DNA from: Loxodes magnus
Lineage: Eukaryota; Ciliophora; Karyorelictea; Loxodida; Loxodidae
DNA length: 64,000 bases
Assembly (NCBI GenBank): GCA_946699065.1
Contig: CAMPDV010000888.1
Coordinates: 62,001 to 126,000 of the forward strand
Reading direction: 5' to 3'
Both the position numbers and the translations under genes were made by a program. Below, piece by piece: positions 34,990 through 47,268 of this stretch. The notes under the pieces were generated by a model that saw only the letters and a list, made by a program, of their open reading frames with translations, had not been told where the DNA came from and did not search any database. The number at the start of each line of letters is the position of its first letter. Position 1 is the stretch's first letter.

Positions 34990-37150
34990 CTAATTAAATA
35001 TAATAAAGACTGAACGATGAAGGAATTAACACTAATAAATTAAGAGCGATCATTATTTTTTGGTTTACCTTAGAACTTTTTGGATATTTTAATAAGAAAT
35101 TAATTTTAGAATAGAGCTACTAAGAGAATCATTTATAGATCAAAGCAATTCAAGGAAAATTGAATTGAAAGAGTAATTAAAGTTTGTTTTATTATAGTCC
35201 AGTTGTAAGAGGTTTATTACTTCATTTTGATAAAGTAAAACATAAGGGTTTTCACTTGATGACATGGAACCTTAAAAATATAGCCATTATATAGACTATT
35301 AACCATATGATTTAAACTATAAATTAAGGCCCGATTTGAAATAATATTCTATCTAAATCTCCATTACAAGCATTATAATAAGATTGAGTCAAGATATATA
35401 ATAAAATATCTAAAATAGATTAAGCGAAGAGTGAAAAAATACCTCTAAACGAAAATCAGAAAAATAGAACCAATTATTATATCAATGCAAGGGAATTTTC
35501 ATAATCTGAAAGTAGCATCTTATTACATTAGTTACAATAGATGTAGCTCAAATGTAGATAAAGCAATAATACAGACAATCAGATTCAATAGAATAGATAG
35601 AGAGAATTTCAAAAGGATATTAAGTTAAAGTTTTCATTCTTAAAAGTTAAAAACATAAATTTATATTTAACACTTATATAGCTTTAAACTGATAGAGAAA
35701 TGAACTTAATGTATGGCTTTAGAGGATAAGTTTATATAAATATCTTAGAGAATTTTAGACTTGAGATGAGGTAGAAAGTTGCAAAAAGAGATAGAAAACT
35801 AAAATATATAAGGATTAACAATTTAAAAATCGAACTCTAGCTTTAAAAATTTTAAGGTATAAAGTTTATTACACTTCACTAAAATAAAAAACCAGCACTT
35901 TTTAAGTTAAATCAGATTATAAAAAATATTTTAATTCCATTTTCAATTTATTCCATTAATATGCTTCCATAAAATTAATAAAAACAAAGGAAAGAAAAGC
36001 TTAAGATAGAGGATAAGTAATTAGGTTTACTTGGAAAGATACAAACTTAGATATTCTTGACGAAGTATAAATATTTGAGATATGTAAAGCAATAGATTTT
36101 TATGACTCTTAGCTTATTAAATAATTATTTTCGTAGCTTATTTATAAAAAGCTTCAGAGTTAAATAGTCATTTTTGGATTGGTTATATAAGAGTTATAAA
36201 ATAGGCTTATCACTTAAATAGTAATAGGCTAGTTTAAACCTAAATTTAAGTTAGAAAATTTCATTAATACGATAATTAAAGCTTAGAAAAGATAATGTAG
36301 TCTAAGTTAACTAATAATGATACTTATTGCTTCCTATGCTTTTGATTATATTATTCATTTAATTATTTATCTTAACCACTTTTTTCAGTAAGAGCCTTTG
36401 TAAATTTATTTTATAAAAAGGCTTAGAGTTTAAGCTAACAATTCTTCGACTAACTAAGGGAAAATTTTAGCTTAAGTATCTTGATGTAAATATAAGGATA
36501 TTTGTTTTAAATGAACATGCTTAATAATAATCAAATTATGGATTAGAAAGGTAAGATATTTATAAAGAGTTTTAGTTTAGAAAGCTAATTAAAAAGTTAT
36601 ACTTCCGTCTTAACTTAAACAATAGCTAAAATAAAGAGAAGAAGTGCTCGATAAGCAGCTAAATAGTAAGTCTAAAATGCAACTCCAGTATATATTTACA
36701 TACTTAATCTCAAAGCATATAAACCGAATAATTAAGCTCTAGTAACTTTTCATAAAACATAGAACTAAAGAATTAAGGAAAGATAAAAATAACTTAACTT
36801 CTAGATTTTTCAGCTAAAATTGTTATACTAAAAATCTTTGATTTATTAAGCTAGTAAAGCTACAAGGTAAATTACATTTTTTGGACCATAAACCTAGTTA
36901 TTATAGTTTCTTGATTAAGACCTGAAAAATAGAAGAAAATACAAAAGCCTTATATTAAAAGATCGTTATAGGATGTTGATTAATGAAATAACTGAAAGGA
37001 TTTATATATTAATCATCAACTATGATGTACTGAGATTAATTACACAAATAGAGAAATATCAATAATTTAGTTTAGCTCTAAGTCCTTTACTCAATTTAAG
37101 TAAATAAACTAAAGTTTAACCTGATTTATCTCCCTTAAGTTTTCACTAAA
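34990..37150 (+). pseudogene. Unknown Gln-rich protein family, right copy
   Basis: Mirror copy of 22,990-25,255. Matching pieces in order are MIQTINQGPIWNNILSKS, LLHQLQQMQLKC, FKLKFSFLKVKNI-like DNA, LDEVQIFEICKAIDFYDSQL, SARQAAKQQVQNATPVYIY and RMLINEITERIYILIINYD. The pieces lie in different frames, so the copy is broken. The order and spacing agree with the left copy. Confidence 0.45.
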
Positions 37151-37275
37151 ATAAGCAAGAATCTATATATTTGTAGCCGCACTCGTTTAAAATTGATTAA
37201 TCCATATAATGTAAATTTTAAATTTTCCAAAGCTCTAAATTTAAATTAAATAAGATGCTTATAAAACTCAGTTAG

Positions 37276-37331
37276 AAACCTTAATGAAATAAAGAGATAA
37301 TAGAATAAAAGGAGTAAGGAGAGAAAAGAGT
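37276..37331 (+). promoter_or_regulatory. Promoter block of U3 copy 5
   Basis: Same 56-nt upstream block beginning AAACCTTAATG at 37,276. Confidence 0.6.
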
Positions 37332-37481
37332 AAGACTGTACTCGTACAGGATCACTTCTATAGGAGATTCTACTCGTTTGCTCCAACAAACGAGACTCCA
37401 ACCCAATCCAGGAAGATGATTAACGCACTTTTCCCAGCAGGAGGTTTCGATGACGCTTGTGGAATAAGTGGTTTTGACTAC
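37332..37481 (+). ncRNA. U3: U3 snoRNA, copy 5, with altered Box D
   Basis: Plus-strand U3 with intact Box A and Box C. Box D, CTGA in the other copies, reads TTGA here (GTTTTGACTAC). The flanking G of CTAG has become C, and CAATCCAGG replaces CAATCTAGG. Box D is essential for 15.5K/fibrillarin binding in C/D-type RNAs, so this copy is probably non-functional. Confidence 0.8.
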
Positions 37482-37585
37482 ATTCTTATAATAATAAAAT
37501 AAGCAAAAAAATTATATAATTGAAATTTTTATTATTTTATGATACTAAATATTAATTAAATAATAATACTATACTAAAGATATTT

Positions 37586-37593
<8 letters not shown>

Positions 37594-37615
<22 letters not shown>
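37594..37615. repeat. AT dinucleotide microsatellite
   Basis: About eleven uninterrupted AT units. Nothing more can be said. Confidence 0.8.
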
Positions 37616-37617
<2 letters not shown>

Positions 37618-37819
37618 AATAAAAACATTTACTAAAAGCTAATTAAAGAAAATTAAATATATTAACTATAATTAGGATTATTTAAAAGAGATACGTTTAA
37701 CAAGTAGATTGTAATATATTTTTTGTCTATTTAAGATAATTAAGTATTAATTAATGAAATTGAATGCTTTAATCATAACACATCTAAAACTAGTCTTTTA
37801 GCAAGATTTATATATTTTT

Positions 37820-37920
37820 CTGTTGAATGAAACGAGGTCAGCAGCCGGAATTGGTATCTTCCTCGCAACCAGCAACGCTGATTTAGACTCGGAAAGGAAG
37901 TGAAGGATTCTTTTCTGAAT
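37820..37920 (-). ncRNA. Unidentified structured RNA, copy B
   Basis: Minus-strand copy of the RNA at 4,847-4,948. Differences fall mostly in loops or bulges of the drawn hairpin (GTAGC to GTTGC, GGCACC to GATACC, CGAAAA to AGAAAA). The two long strands CAGC/GCTG and GCTGG/CCGGC are kept. Conservation begins at the upstream element and stops at CATTCAACA. Confidence 0.5.
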
Positions 37921-37976
37921 ATAGTTTATGTGGGATATACAATTTATATGAATAATTTTTTATTAAATTAAGGTTT
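37921..37976 (-). promoter_or_regulatory. Upstream region of structured RNA copy B
   Basis: Contains AAACCTTAATTT (reverse complement at 37,965-37,976), one base off the shared element, and a block conserved with copy A that includes TATCCCACATAAACTATA near the start of the RNA. Confidence 0.45.
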
Positions 37977-38254
37977 CATTACATTAAGATAATTAAAAAT
38001 AATGATATTAATATATTAATAAAATAATAAACTAAACTACTTTTAGGTAAAGAATGCTGATATCAATAGTAGTAATTTATTTTAATAATAATTAATTTTA
38101 TCGTAATCAAATATGTTTTATCATATAAATGGAAACTATTTTTAATTATTCAATTAAATAATCGTTGATTATGTAAGAAAGAATTATAATTTGACTTAAG
38201 AAAGTATATTACATAATAATAATGATTATTTAAGTTATTTATTAGTATTAAAAT

Positions 38255-38848
38255 TATAAAAATGAATACCTAAATAATTAATTGTTTGTAGTAATAATTA
38301 AGCAAAATTATTTATTTAAAATATAATTCTCTTAATTTCTATTATTATACTTTAAAGATATCTAAATATCTAAATATCTAAATTAAAGTAAGTTTTAATA
38401 ATAAAATATTAATATTTTTAGAATATAAAGTTAAAAATAGAGTATTATAATTATAGATATATATGAACCATTTAAATATATTTGTTTAATCTTAATATAA
38501 TCAAATTTTATATTTTTATGATATTATAAATTATAATTTTTTATTTTCTTGCTTTATATTATTTTTATGATATTATAAATTATAAATTTTTATTTTCTTG
38601 CTTTATATTATTTTTCTTAAATAAAATCTATTTTAATGAATATTTGAGCAAATGGATATTTAAACTTAAAAATAGATTTATTAAATTACCCTTTTAGAGT
38701 TAATTTGTATTTTCTATATATACTTTTGTTGTAATTTAGTTTATTTATTTTAAATATCTTTTTTTAAAGTTATTTCTATCGAAGTAAAATTAGATGTAAT
38801 AGATTTTCATTTTTCTTTATTTTTGTTTGCTTTAAAAATTATAAGAAT
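38255..38848. repeat. Direct repeat unit ending in U3 (right unit)
   Basis: Same orientation and near-identical sequence as 16,835-17,368, with a small internal duplication around 38,510-38,600 (TTATTTTTATGATATTATAAA appears twice). It abuts U3 copy 6. Confidence 0.6.
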
Positions 38849-38998
38849 CTAGTCAGAACCACTTATTCCACAAGCGTCATCGAAATCTCCTGCTGGGAAA
38901 AGTGCGTTAATCATCTTCCTAGATTGGGTTGGAGTCTCGTTTGTTGGAGCAAACGAGTAGAATCTCCTATAGAAGTGATCCTGTACGAGTACAGTCTT
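38849..38998 (-). ncRNA. U3: U3 small nucleolar RNA, copy 6
   Basis: Minus-strand U3, boxes intact. One visible change (GAAATCTCC for GAAACCTCC on the plus strand) lies just beside Box C. It immediately precedes the start of the right arm of the outer inverted repeat. Confidence 0.86.
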
Positions 38999-39054
38999 AC
39001 TCTTTTCTCTCCTTACTCCTTTTATTCTATTATCTCTTTATTTCATTAAGGTTT
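38999..39054 (-). promoter_or_regulatory. Promoter block of U3 copy 6
   Basis: Same 56-nt upstream block; CATTAAGGTTT at 39,044-39,054. Confidence 0.6.
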
Positions 39055-39339
39055 TTTAGTGGGATTAAAATAAAAATATATGATAAAAATAAATAGTTTT
39101 TAATATCTAAATAAGTGATTTAATATTAGTTTAATGCTTTGTATAAATTAACTTTAGAAAACTTTAATTAATTATGTAGTTTATTATTTTTATTTAGCAA
39201 TTATTCTATTTAATATAGATATTATTTAAAATTAGTACTAGCTAGATACCTATTTTTTAAGTACTTCAAATTAATAAATTTTATAAATTAATTCTTTTAA
39301 AACTAAAAATTATTAAAATTCTAGTTTCTTTTATTTAGC

Positions 39340-40900
39340 TAATATATTGAAATTAAGGTCATTTTCTTCGTAACTGTTGTATATTATTTTTATTCTCTTA
39401 AACTTCTCTTTTAGTTGGTAAATTTATTAGCTATTTATGTTCACCTTGAACATACTCAACACTTTGAGTTTACTATAAATTCTATATACTTAACCTTTCT
39501 ATTCTTCAGTTATGAAGCCTTCTTATGTGATTCTTCCGTTAAACTTCAAATTCAAAAAGTGTAGATTATCACAATTCTTAATAACTTCTTTTTTAATCCT
39601 CATCAGTCACATCACGTTCAGAAAGTTATATAATTTTCAACTATTGTAGTATAACAATTTCATTTATTCAGATTTTATCTTAAAACTTTTATTAAGATAA
39701 ATCTAAATGCATGATTACTAAAGTTGTCTTAAATTGTTCTGAATGTCTAAGTGTGAATCTAACCTATATCAATAAGTTCTAAAGCTTATAGATTTTTAGA
39801 ATATTTGACTTAATGATTGGTTTTTAATTGGTTTAAGATCTACTAGTCTTATTTATTATATAACTATCCACCTAATTACTTAAAACTGATACCTTAGATT
39901 TTAGGTAACTAAGATAAAGTTAATTATTTTAGTTTAGGTAAACTTTATATCAGTTACTTCAAATTTAAGTCACTAAAATGCTAGTAACCATTTACCTCTA
40001 CCTATTCTAAATCTGCAAACTAGCGAGATAAAAGATTTGAAATTTTTTAGGTTTGATTTTGTAATAGTTAAGAGTCTTAAATTGAAGTTTGAAGCTTTCT
40101 TGAGTATCTAGCGATGACTATTTAAGAACAGTTCCACTTTAGTAAAGTTTGGACAAAAGTCTGTAATTTAAGCGATTGATTAGTTGCTGTTAATATTTAT
40201 TTCTTCAATGTATTTTCCATAAACTTGTAAATATTTCCTTGTAAAGTCATAATTTATCAACTTTCTACTTTCATAATTTTCAATCCTTTACAATAATTAC
40301 TAAGAAAACTTCCTGTTGTTTTGTTATGAAAATGATCATCTTTTTCTATTTCCACTAACTTATCTAACGACTTAATAAAAGATAAATCTTAATCATAGAT
40401 ACACATGTTAGTTAGTACTAACTTTTTCAAGTTTAAGCAGATGGATAAATTTGGTAATAGGTTTCCATTCTGAATTTCATATGTAATCTATAATTATTCT
40501 AGCTTAAGAAGAATCTTCTTTATATAGTTCTTCTATTTCATTTCACTGGCCAAATATTTTCTAGATTTATTCACAAACTTAATCTGACATGTCAAAGGTA
40601 TTCAAACTAAACTAGTTACATCTGATTTTTTCCATTTACTTAATAATCACTTCATTTTATGTTCTACTTAGACTTCATGTGAAGAATATTGACCAATCTT
40701 TAGTAAACCAAAATGATAGACAAGATCATTAAGTCATTTATTAGCCATTTGAAATTTACATATATCTCTACATTTTAGATATTAAGCTATTTCATGAACA
40801 ATCTACTCTTTTTATCCTTTTTTACGCTAATAATTATTCTAATCTCTCTATATTAGTTCTAACTACAACCTTATCTATAAAACTTATTGTTCTTCTCTTT
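39340..40900 (-). pseudogene. F-box / leucine-rich repeat protein, right copy
   Basis: Inverted copy of 15,080-16,665. The F-box and leucine-rich parts are clearly readable on the minus strand. The start codon is changed to ATA, the N-terminal segment carries indels, and the LRR part has the frame change shared with the left copy plus private ones (for example GATTAAAAAAGAAG instead of GATTTAAAAGAAG). It is a dead copy. Confidence 0.6.
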
Positions 40901-43394
40901 TATATCTCTTAAATCAACTTCTTATTATAAACTATTAATCACACTTTTAAAGTCAGAAAGAACTTATTTATCTAAAAAGACTAATTTTCTTACTTTTATT
41001 GGTTCTAACTAGAGAAGCTCAAAGAAGTATTTTTAATTGTATTTGATATATTTGAGGTTGAATAAATAGACTGATAAGGTTAAATAGATATATGGTAAGT
41101 TGTTTTGTATAAGTTTCTTGTATTTACTTGTAAGCTATTTAATTATTAGTCTATTATAAGCTTCTAATTATTATTAACTAACTACTAAATAATTAGTTAT
41201 AAGCTTTATTAAGAATTATATTTATTGCTATATCTTTTAGTTTGGAAGCAGTTAGCTTTTAGTCTTTATTAATATATAAGCAGATTAAATTTCTAGATTT
41301 TAATGCTAAGAGCAATATATTTAATATAGAATAGAAGATTGTAATATTAAAGCCTTTCTTTAAAGTTATTAATTAATCTAAATTTAATATTTTAGATTTA
41401 TGTTTATTAAATCTCTTACAACTTCACTAATTAATAGCTTCGCTAGGAACTTATTATATCTATCTTTTTTCATTAAGCTTTTTCCTTTCTTAACAACAGT
41501 TATAAGCATAATATTTAATCATCTATATCACTTTCTATTTACTAACTACCATCTAATTAACCAAAGGGAAACTTTATTAATTAGTTAATCATTATATTTT
41601 TATTTATTTAAAGAAAATAACTTTAATTTTCTTTTTCTATTACTCTATTTCTTCTTTATCTTTTAATCTAAGTATATTAAGATAAGCTACTAATATTAGC
41701 TATCATATTTCAAAGATTAGACTTAAATATTAAGAATATAGTTATTTTCTCCTTACTAATTATAATTTATTGGATATAGTGACTTTTATTTTATTATGAT
41801 ATTAGATTCTTTATTATATTTATATATTTAGATTTTAACCTAAATTTATCTAAGCTATATTTCCTTTTTCAGTCTTTGCAGGAATATGGAATTCTGCTTT
41901 TAAGATCTCTATTTAGACTCCTGATTTACTCAAAGTGATAGCAGTGTAAATTTTAATTTTAGAGAATGGGATGTTTCTATAAGATACTCTTAACTTTTAA
42001 TTTCCTAATTTAAATTTCAGCTAGTAACCTAAAGAGTCTACATTAGAATTTCTTCATCTAATTTTATCTTTTAGGTACAATGTTAATGTAATCATTGTCG
42101 TTAAACAATTATTCTGTTCTTATTTAAAAACCATAACCATATATGTGGCTTTCAAAAATTAGTTTTCTCTCTTCAATTTTTTAATGGCTATCATTTGTTC
42201 CTATATAAATATCTGAATTATTTTCTTTTTAGTTGGCTCTTAATGCTATTATGTAAATATGATCTCATTTAATTAGATTATCAATAATTACATTCTATAC
42301 ATATAAATGCTAGTTGATAAAGTTAGATCAGAAACAATACATTCATCGTTTATTTATGTGATGTAATACTCTATATTTTGTAAAGCAAGTCACTTGCTTG
42401 TCTTTTTTAAGCTAGTTATATTACTATATGTTTTCCCCTTTTTAACTAAATTAATTTAATCTCCTATATAACTCATTGAAATAGCAGGATAATAATTATC
42501 TGTTACACATTTATTTAGAAGCAGTAACTAAGATGTTTTGATCTTCATATGATTAAAAATATTTCCTAATAGTGTATCTATTTCCATAACAACTATTTTA
42601 GTAGCTTGAGATATATTAAATAAAGTTATCATGATTCACTTTCTTTCCATTTAATAAGTATAAGCTATGACCATTCTCATCATCTGTAAATCATTACTCA
42701 TGATTCTTCCAGTTTCTTTAGAATTAGTAATACTTGCCATGATAGATGGAGTAAGATACCAATTTAATTAGAAATAAAACTTGTAAATAAATTAAGGCTA
42801 AATAAGATATCTCATAAGACCATTTTCTTTATATGATCTTCGTCAATTTTTATAGCTAAATAATTTATTAGTAAAGAGTTGTGAGAATCTTCATTAAAAC
42901 TCTATCTCTTGAGCGTATTATTCATAAAGAGTATTTTTTTGATCTTCTTCATCATTTTTTTAAAAACCTAATAAGTTCTATTCTTGCTATTCTCTATGCA
43001 TTATTAAGGAAACTTAAAATAAGTAAGGATTTAATTAAGATTAGTTTGTAAAATCATTTGATTCTCTAATAAGCAACTCTTAGAATATTCAATTTTGCTA
43101 TTATTTTTCTACTTTAAATCTCTATTAACTTATTTTGCTCCTTAATTTAGTTTATTGTTTCAAAAAGTTTAGTCTTCGTATCCTTCAATGATACCTCATA
43201 TCATTTAGTTACTTTTATATAATTATAGTTGTACTAAATTAGTTTAAGTTAGGTTATAGACATTACAAGTAATCCCTATTGCTATTGCTATTACTACTAT
43301 AACTATAAATATCTAAATTATATTTTATTTTTTATCTTATATAACATCTTTCTATTTACTATCTAACTATTAATACTCTATACTGTATATTGAT
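40901..43394. other. Diverged arm segment with coding relics
   Basis: Counterpart of 13,600-15,080 but strongly diverged and longer. On the minus strand near 42,860-42,980 and 41,880-41,960 it keeps EEDQKNTLYEQ and EILKAEFHIP, as in the left arm. No intact gene was seen. A 62-residue plus-strand stop-free stretch at 41,400 has no support. Confidence 0.35.
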
Positions 43395-43905
43395 ACTAAT
43401 GAATAAGAAATTATGCTTTATCTACTTAAGAAATAAATAATAAGTAATTAGATAATTAAATCCTAAGTATAATAATAAAGTATAAGGAAATATATTTATT
43501 GTATATATCAAATATGGATTATGACCACGGTTGGGAGAGCTAGTAGGTAATATGGTACAGTATATACTGCATTGCGAGAAATCACGCTCTAGATACCACC
43601 ATGGAGAAGAGTGGAAAGTCTGGAAGAGACAAGCTAATTTGCTAAAGGGTTCTCGCCAGCAGTATGAACATTTGACTGAGGAGTCCATTTCCTTAATTAC
43701 TAATTTTTAATTGGATCTTATTCAAGAAGACATAGCATTTGGTTCAAGGATCGAGATTAATTTTTAATAGGGAGACTCCCTATTTAGAGAATCTAACGTG
43801 GCTCATTGGACGGCTAGAGTAGCAACATGAAATATGAATAAACTTATTTTAATATTAATATTAGTATTGAAAGATCTAAGTATCAACGAGATGCTATGCG
43901 CTCTA
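43395..43905. repeat. 0.5 kb repeat of unknown nature, right-arm copy
   Basis: Inverted, nearly identical partner of 13,080-13,600. Differences between the two copies are few. The hairpin AATAGGGAG / CTCCCTATT is intact. On the plus strand one frame reads WKVWKRQANLLKGSRQQYEH and then SISLITNF, and another ENLTWLIGRLEQQ, suggesting a decayed gene as an alternative to an RNA. Confidence 0.5.
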
Positions 43906-45023
43906 TAATAAAATTTATTTATTATATATTAGGAATGATTTAATCTTATATGCTTATCTAATACATTCTTTATACTATACATATCTCTATATATTACTTA
44001 TTTACTTTTAACATTTTATTAAACTTTTTATATTATTTTACATGATAAAGAAACAAAATAGTTAGAGATAAATAATAAAAGAAGAATGTTTGAAGTATAT
44101 AGAAGAGGTGATAGCTAGTAAATATAGAATTGAATATAATAATAAAGATAGATAATTAAACAGTAGTAACTAGATAACTTTTAGTTATTTAAATAAGAGA
44201 AGAAACATATAAACTATTAATAGCACTAAAGGTATTATCACTTATTATATTTACTAATATTATGTAATTATTAACTATTATTTATCATAGCATTGTAACT
44301 ATTAGCTATTATTACATTATTAAATAAAAGATATTAAAGTTAGTTTATGATAGAGACTTTATGATTTTCCTTGCTTTTTATTAACTACTTAGAGATAAAA
44401 GTTCATACCATTCCATTAATTATTTCTTTTTATTACTTCAATAGAAATTAAAAAAAATCTAAAATCTAGTCTTTTTTCTTTATCTGACTTGAGCAAAAAA
44501 AGAAATCAATTTAACTTATATAAGAACATTTGTATTTAAAAATAGAATAATATTAAGAAGAGAAGCTTAATATTTCTTTAATTACTTATATAATTAAAGC
44601 TATTTAGTCAATTACTAGCAACTTATATAACTAAAATGTTTAATTATATTAATTATGATAAATTACATTGGAATAACTAGCATCATAGATAATTTAATTG
44701 TTAGTCTAGAATTAGTCTTCTAATTATTTTCTTTACATGCTTATGAAATAAATTCTAAAATAAAAATGTAAATATAGCTTTTGTCTATTTATGTATTTGG
44801 TTTAATTAAAAGCTTATTAAATTATATAGTTACTTTTACTAATTCTCATTAAAGGACTGTTTCTGTATAATAGACTTTACACTGTCTTTTAATTTGGTTA
44901 AGTTTGTTATATCTATTTATGGAATGTCAGTTGCTTATTTCTACTTAGCTAGATTTGTTATAGTGTTATTTGCATAAATAGGATTTGTTTAGAAATGATT
45001 TGATTTATAATAAAGCTTTAAAA
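43906..45023. other. Highly conserved arm spacer
   Basis: Mirror of 11,977-13,079 at very high identity. No gene was recognised. Confidence 0.45.
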
Positions 45024-46352
45024 ATGAACCTAAACACTTTTCTTTTAATTTGTCCTGAACACTAGATTTAAAGATCTTTGATATGTATCTTCTGCCTTTA
45101 GCAAAGTAGTAATACTGAGAATTCTAATTACTTCTTTTGTGAGATTTGCTTAAAGAGTAATTAGCATTCTACACATAAGTATTTAGACTTCGAAAACTCC
45201 TTTAGATTGTTTGTTTCTTACATTTAGTCTTTTAGATAAGGATTCCTCTAACATATTCAGAACATTGATAGCTTGATATCTACTTATGACTCAAATACTA
45301 AAAATGTAGACTCTTATTATAGAAAATAATAATAAACTAACTAGACCCAGTAAGAATGAGTTACAATCTACACCTAGATCCAGTTTTGCACGCAAAGACT
45401 GCTGAACCTAAAAAGCCATCTATTTAGCTTAGCTAACTAATAGAATCCTTAAACTTTCTCTTCATTTAGTGATTTATGAATACTAAGCTAAACTTATAAG
45501 TAGATACTAGATAACTTGGCTATTATCTCTTTCCTTCCCCTTAACTCTAATACTTTATAGCTATTCCTTCTAAGCGACAAGCAGCCTTAAAACTTAATTA
45601 TCCCTAATATTCTTATTTGAAAGTCAAACTAATAAAAATACAGTATATAAGCTTAAAATGCTTTATAAAGAGCTGACTAATTACTAGAGCAGCAGAAGTA
45701 AAAGTATGAGCTTAATGTAGATTAAATGACTTAATAACTAAACAAAAGATATGACATTTTATTAAATCAGCGCAATTTTCTTATATTTCAATGCCAGTAA
45801 TAACTAACTGATCTAAAGTAAAAGAACCAGTCCCTTTAGCAAGATATTAGAAATCATAAAATTAGTTCAAGTCATTAAAGACAAATAATTAAGAAACTTA
45901 AGGAAGAACTTTTTCCTTTAGAACTTTAAGTAGATAATTTAACCTAAAATAATCATAAGATGGCTTCTAGACATGCATAATAATGAGAAATTAGTTTACT
46001 GAAATACTATAAATTTAAAGAAATAGTTTAGATTTTCGCTTAATTTACTTCTATATTTGATAATAAAGATTCAGAATGCAATTTCTGTAAAGTAAAGTAG
46101 GAAAATGTTATACTGAAATGTAAGCATCTATTTTGCATATAATGTATTTAATCTGCTCTAGCAGCCCAATAACGAGAATAAGGAGATGATCCAAAAATTC
46201 AGATTTTACTTAATTAAGGGTAGGATGTAAGCAAGAAATTTAACTTTTATTGTCCCACATGCCATGCTGAAGTTCCAGCATAGAAATCTCAGAAACCTTA
46301 TAATCCAAAGTAAGGAAAAAAAAGAAACAAAAACTTGGAAGGAGAATTTTGA
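45024..46352 (+). CDS. B-box / coiled-coil / RING-type zinc-finger protein (right copy)
   Basis: 442 residues from ATG at 45,024 to TGA at 46,350-46,352, with no frame break. The N-terminal B-box-like site has CPEH (10-13), CIFC, CEIC and HSTHK. Residues about 60-330 form a Gln-rich coiled coil. The RING at about 351-414 shows CNFC, CKHLFC with IQC, and FYCPTC, with the insert ALAAQQREQGDDPKI between the halves. It is a likely E3 ubiquitin ligase acting with an unknown partner. It is fully in frame with the left copy at 10,651-11,976 despite many substitutions and in-frame indels, so both appear to be under selection. Trp codons include TGA (QQEWVTIYT). Confidence 0.75.
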
Positions 46353-47212
46353 AAAACTCATAATAAATAGCTTTATTCAGTTATTAAAATTTGCTAATTG
46401 TTTATCTAATTTTTATAGTAAGATAACTTTAATAGAGTTATCTTCTAGCAATGAAATTTAATTTTTCATATAGTAAATAATTATATTTATAAAATATTAG
46501 TAAGTTCGAAAGAAAGAGTATTAGATAGTAAGAAAAGGATATTATAAGTTTGGAAACATTAGAGCAAAAAATAGATTTTTTCGTTTGATTATAAGATTTT
46601 GAAGCAAAGTAGTGAATTATTAATTATAAGCTCTTTGTATATTAAAAAATTATAAAAGTTCAAAAGATTAAACTTATAAAGTGAAATGAACTTGATTAAG
46701 TAAAATTTAATTGATTTGATCTTATTGTTTTATCTTTTTTTTTCTTAGTGTTTTTGGGTACTTTTGTCTACACTTGATGAACATTGGCAATTTAACTAAA
46801 TATGCTCACTTTTGAAGAAATGTACTTTTTAAGTTCCTTTTTATTTCCTTGAGGCTATAAAAATGAAATTAATTTTTAAAATACATGAATTTAATAAAAT
46901 TTTATCTTCATCAACTAATTAGCAAAAGGCGAATTTGACCATTAACCCCCTCACATTTACTTTCTATAATCATATCTTTAAAGAAAAAATGAGAATGCTA
47001 GAAGAGTTGGTATAAAAATAGATAATGTTAAATTATGAATTTTCTTAAACTTCTTTGACTTAGCTTTGCTATATCTCATAAAGAACCTTTAAACTTTTTT
47101 CTTTTAATATGTTTTATTGATAAATGCTATACTAAAGTTAATCATGCTTAATGCTATTTAGAGATGTATTTTAAATATTTGATTAATAAATCTTTATTTA
47201 GTTAAATTTATA
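46353..47212. other. Arm spacer, no gene
   Basis: Mirror of 9,896-10,650. No supported feature. Confidence 0.4.
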
Positions 47213-47268
47213 AAACCTTAATGAAATAAAGAGATAATAGAATAAAAGGAGTAAGGAGAGAAAAGAGT
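47213..47268 (+). promoter_or_regulatory. Promoter block of U3 copy 7
   Basis: Same 56-nt upstream block beginning AAACCTTAATG at 47,213. Confidence 0.6.

Larger units (their letters stand above)
34990..37481. repeat. Right arm of inner inverted repeat
   Basis: Mirror of 22,653-25,255, ending in U3 copy 5. Confidence 0.6.
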
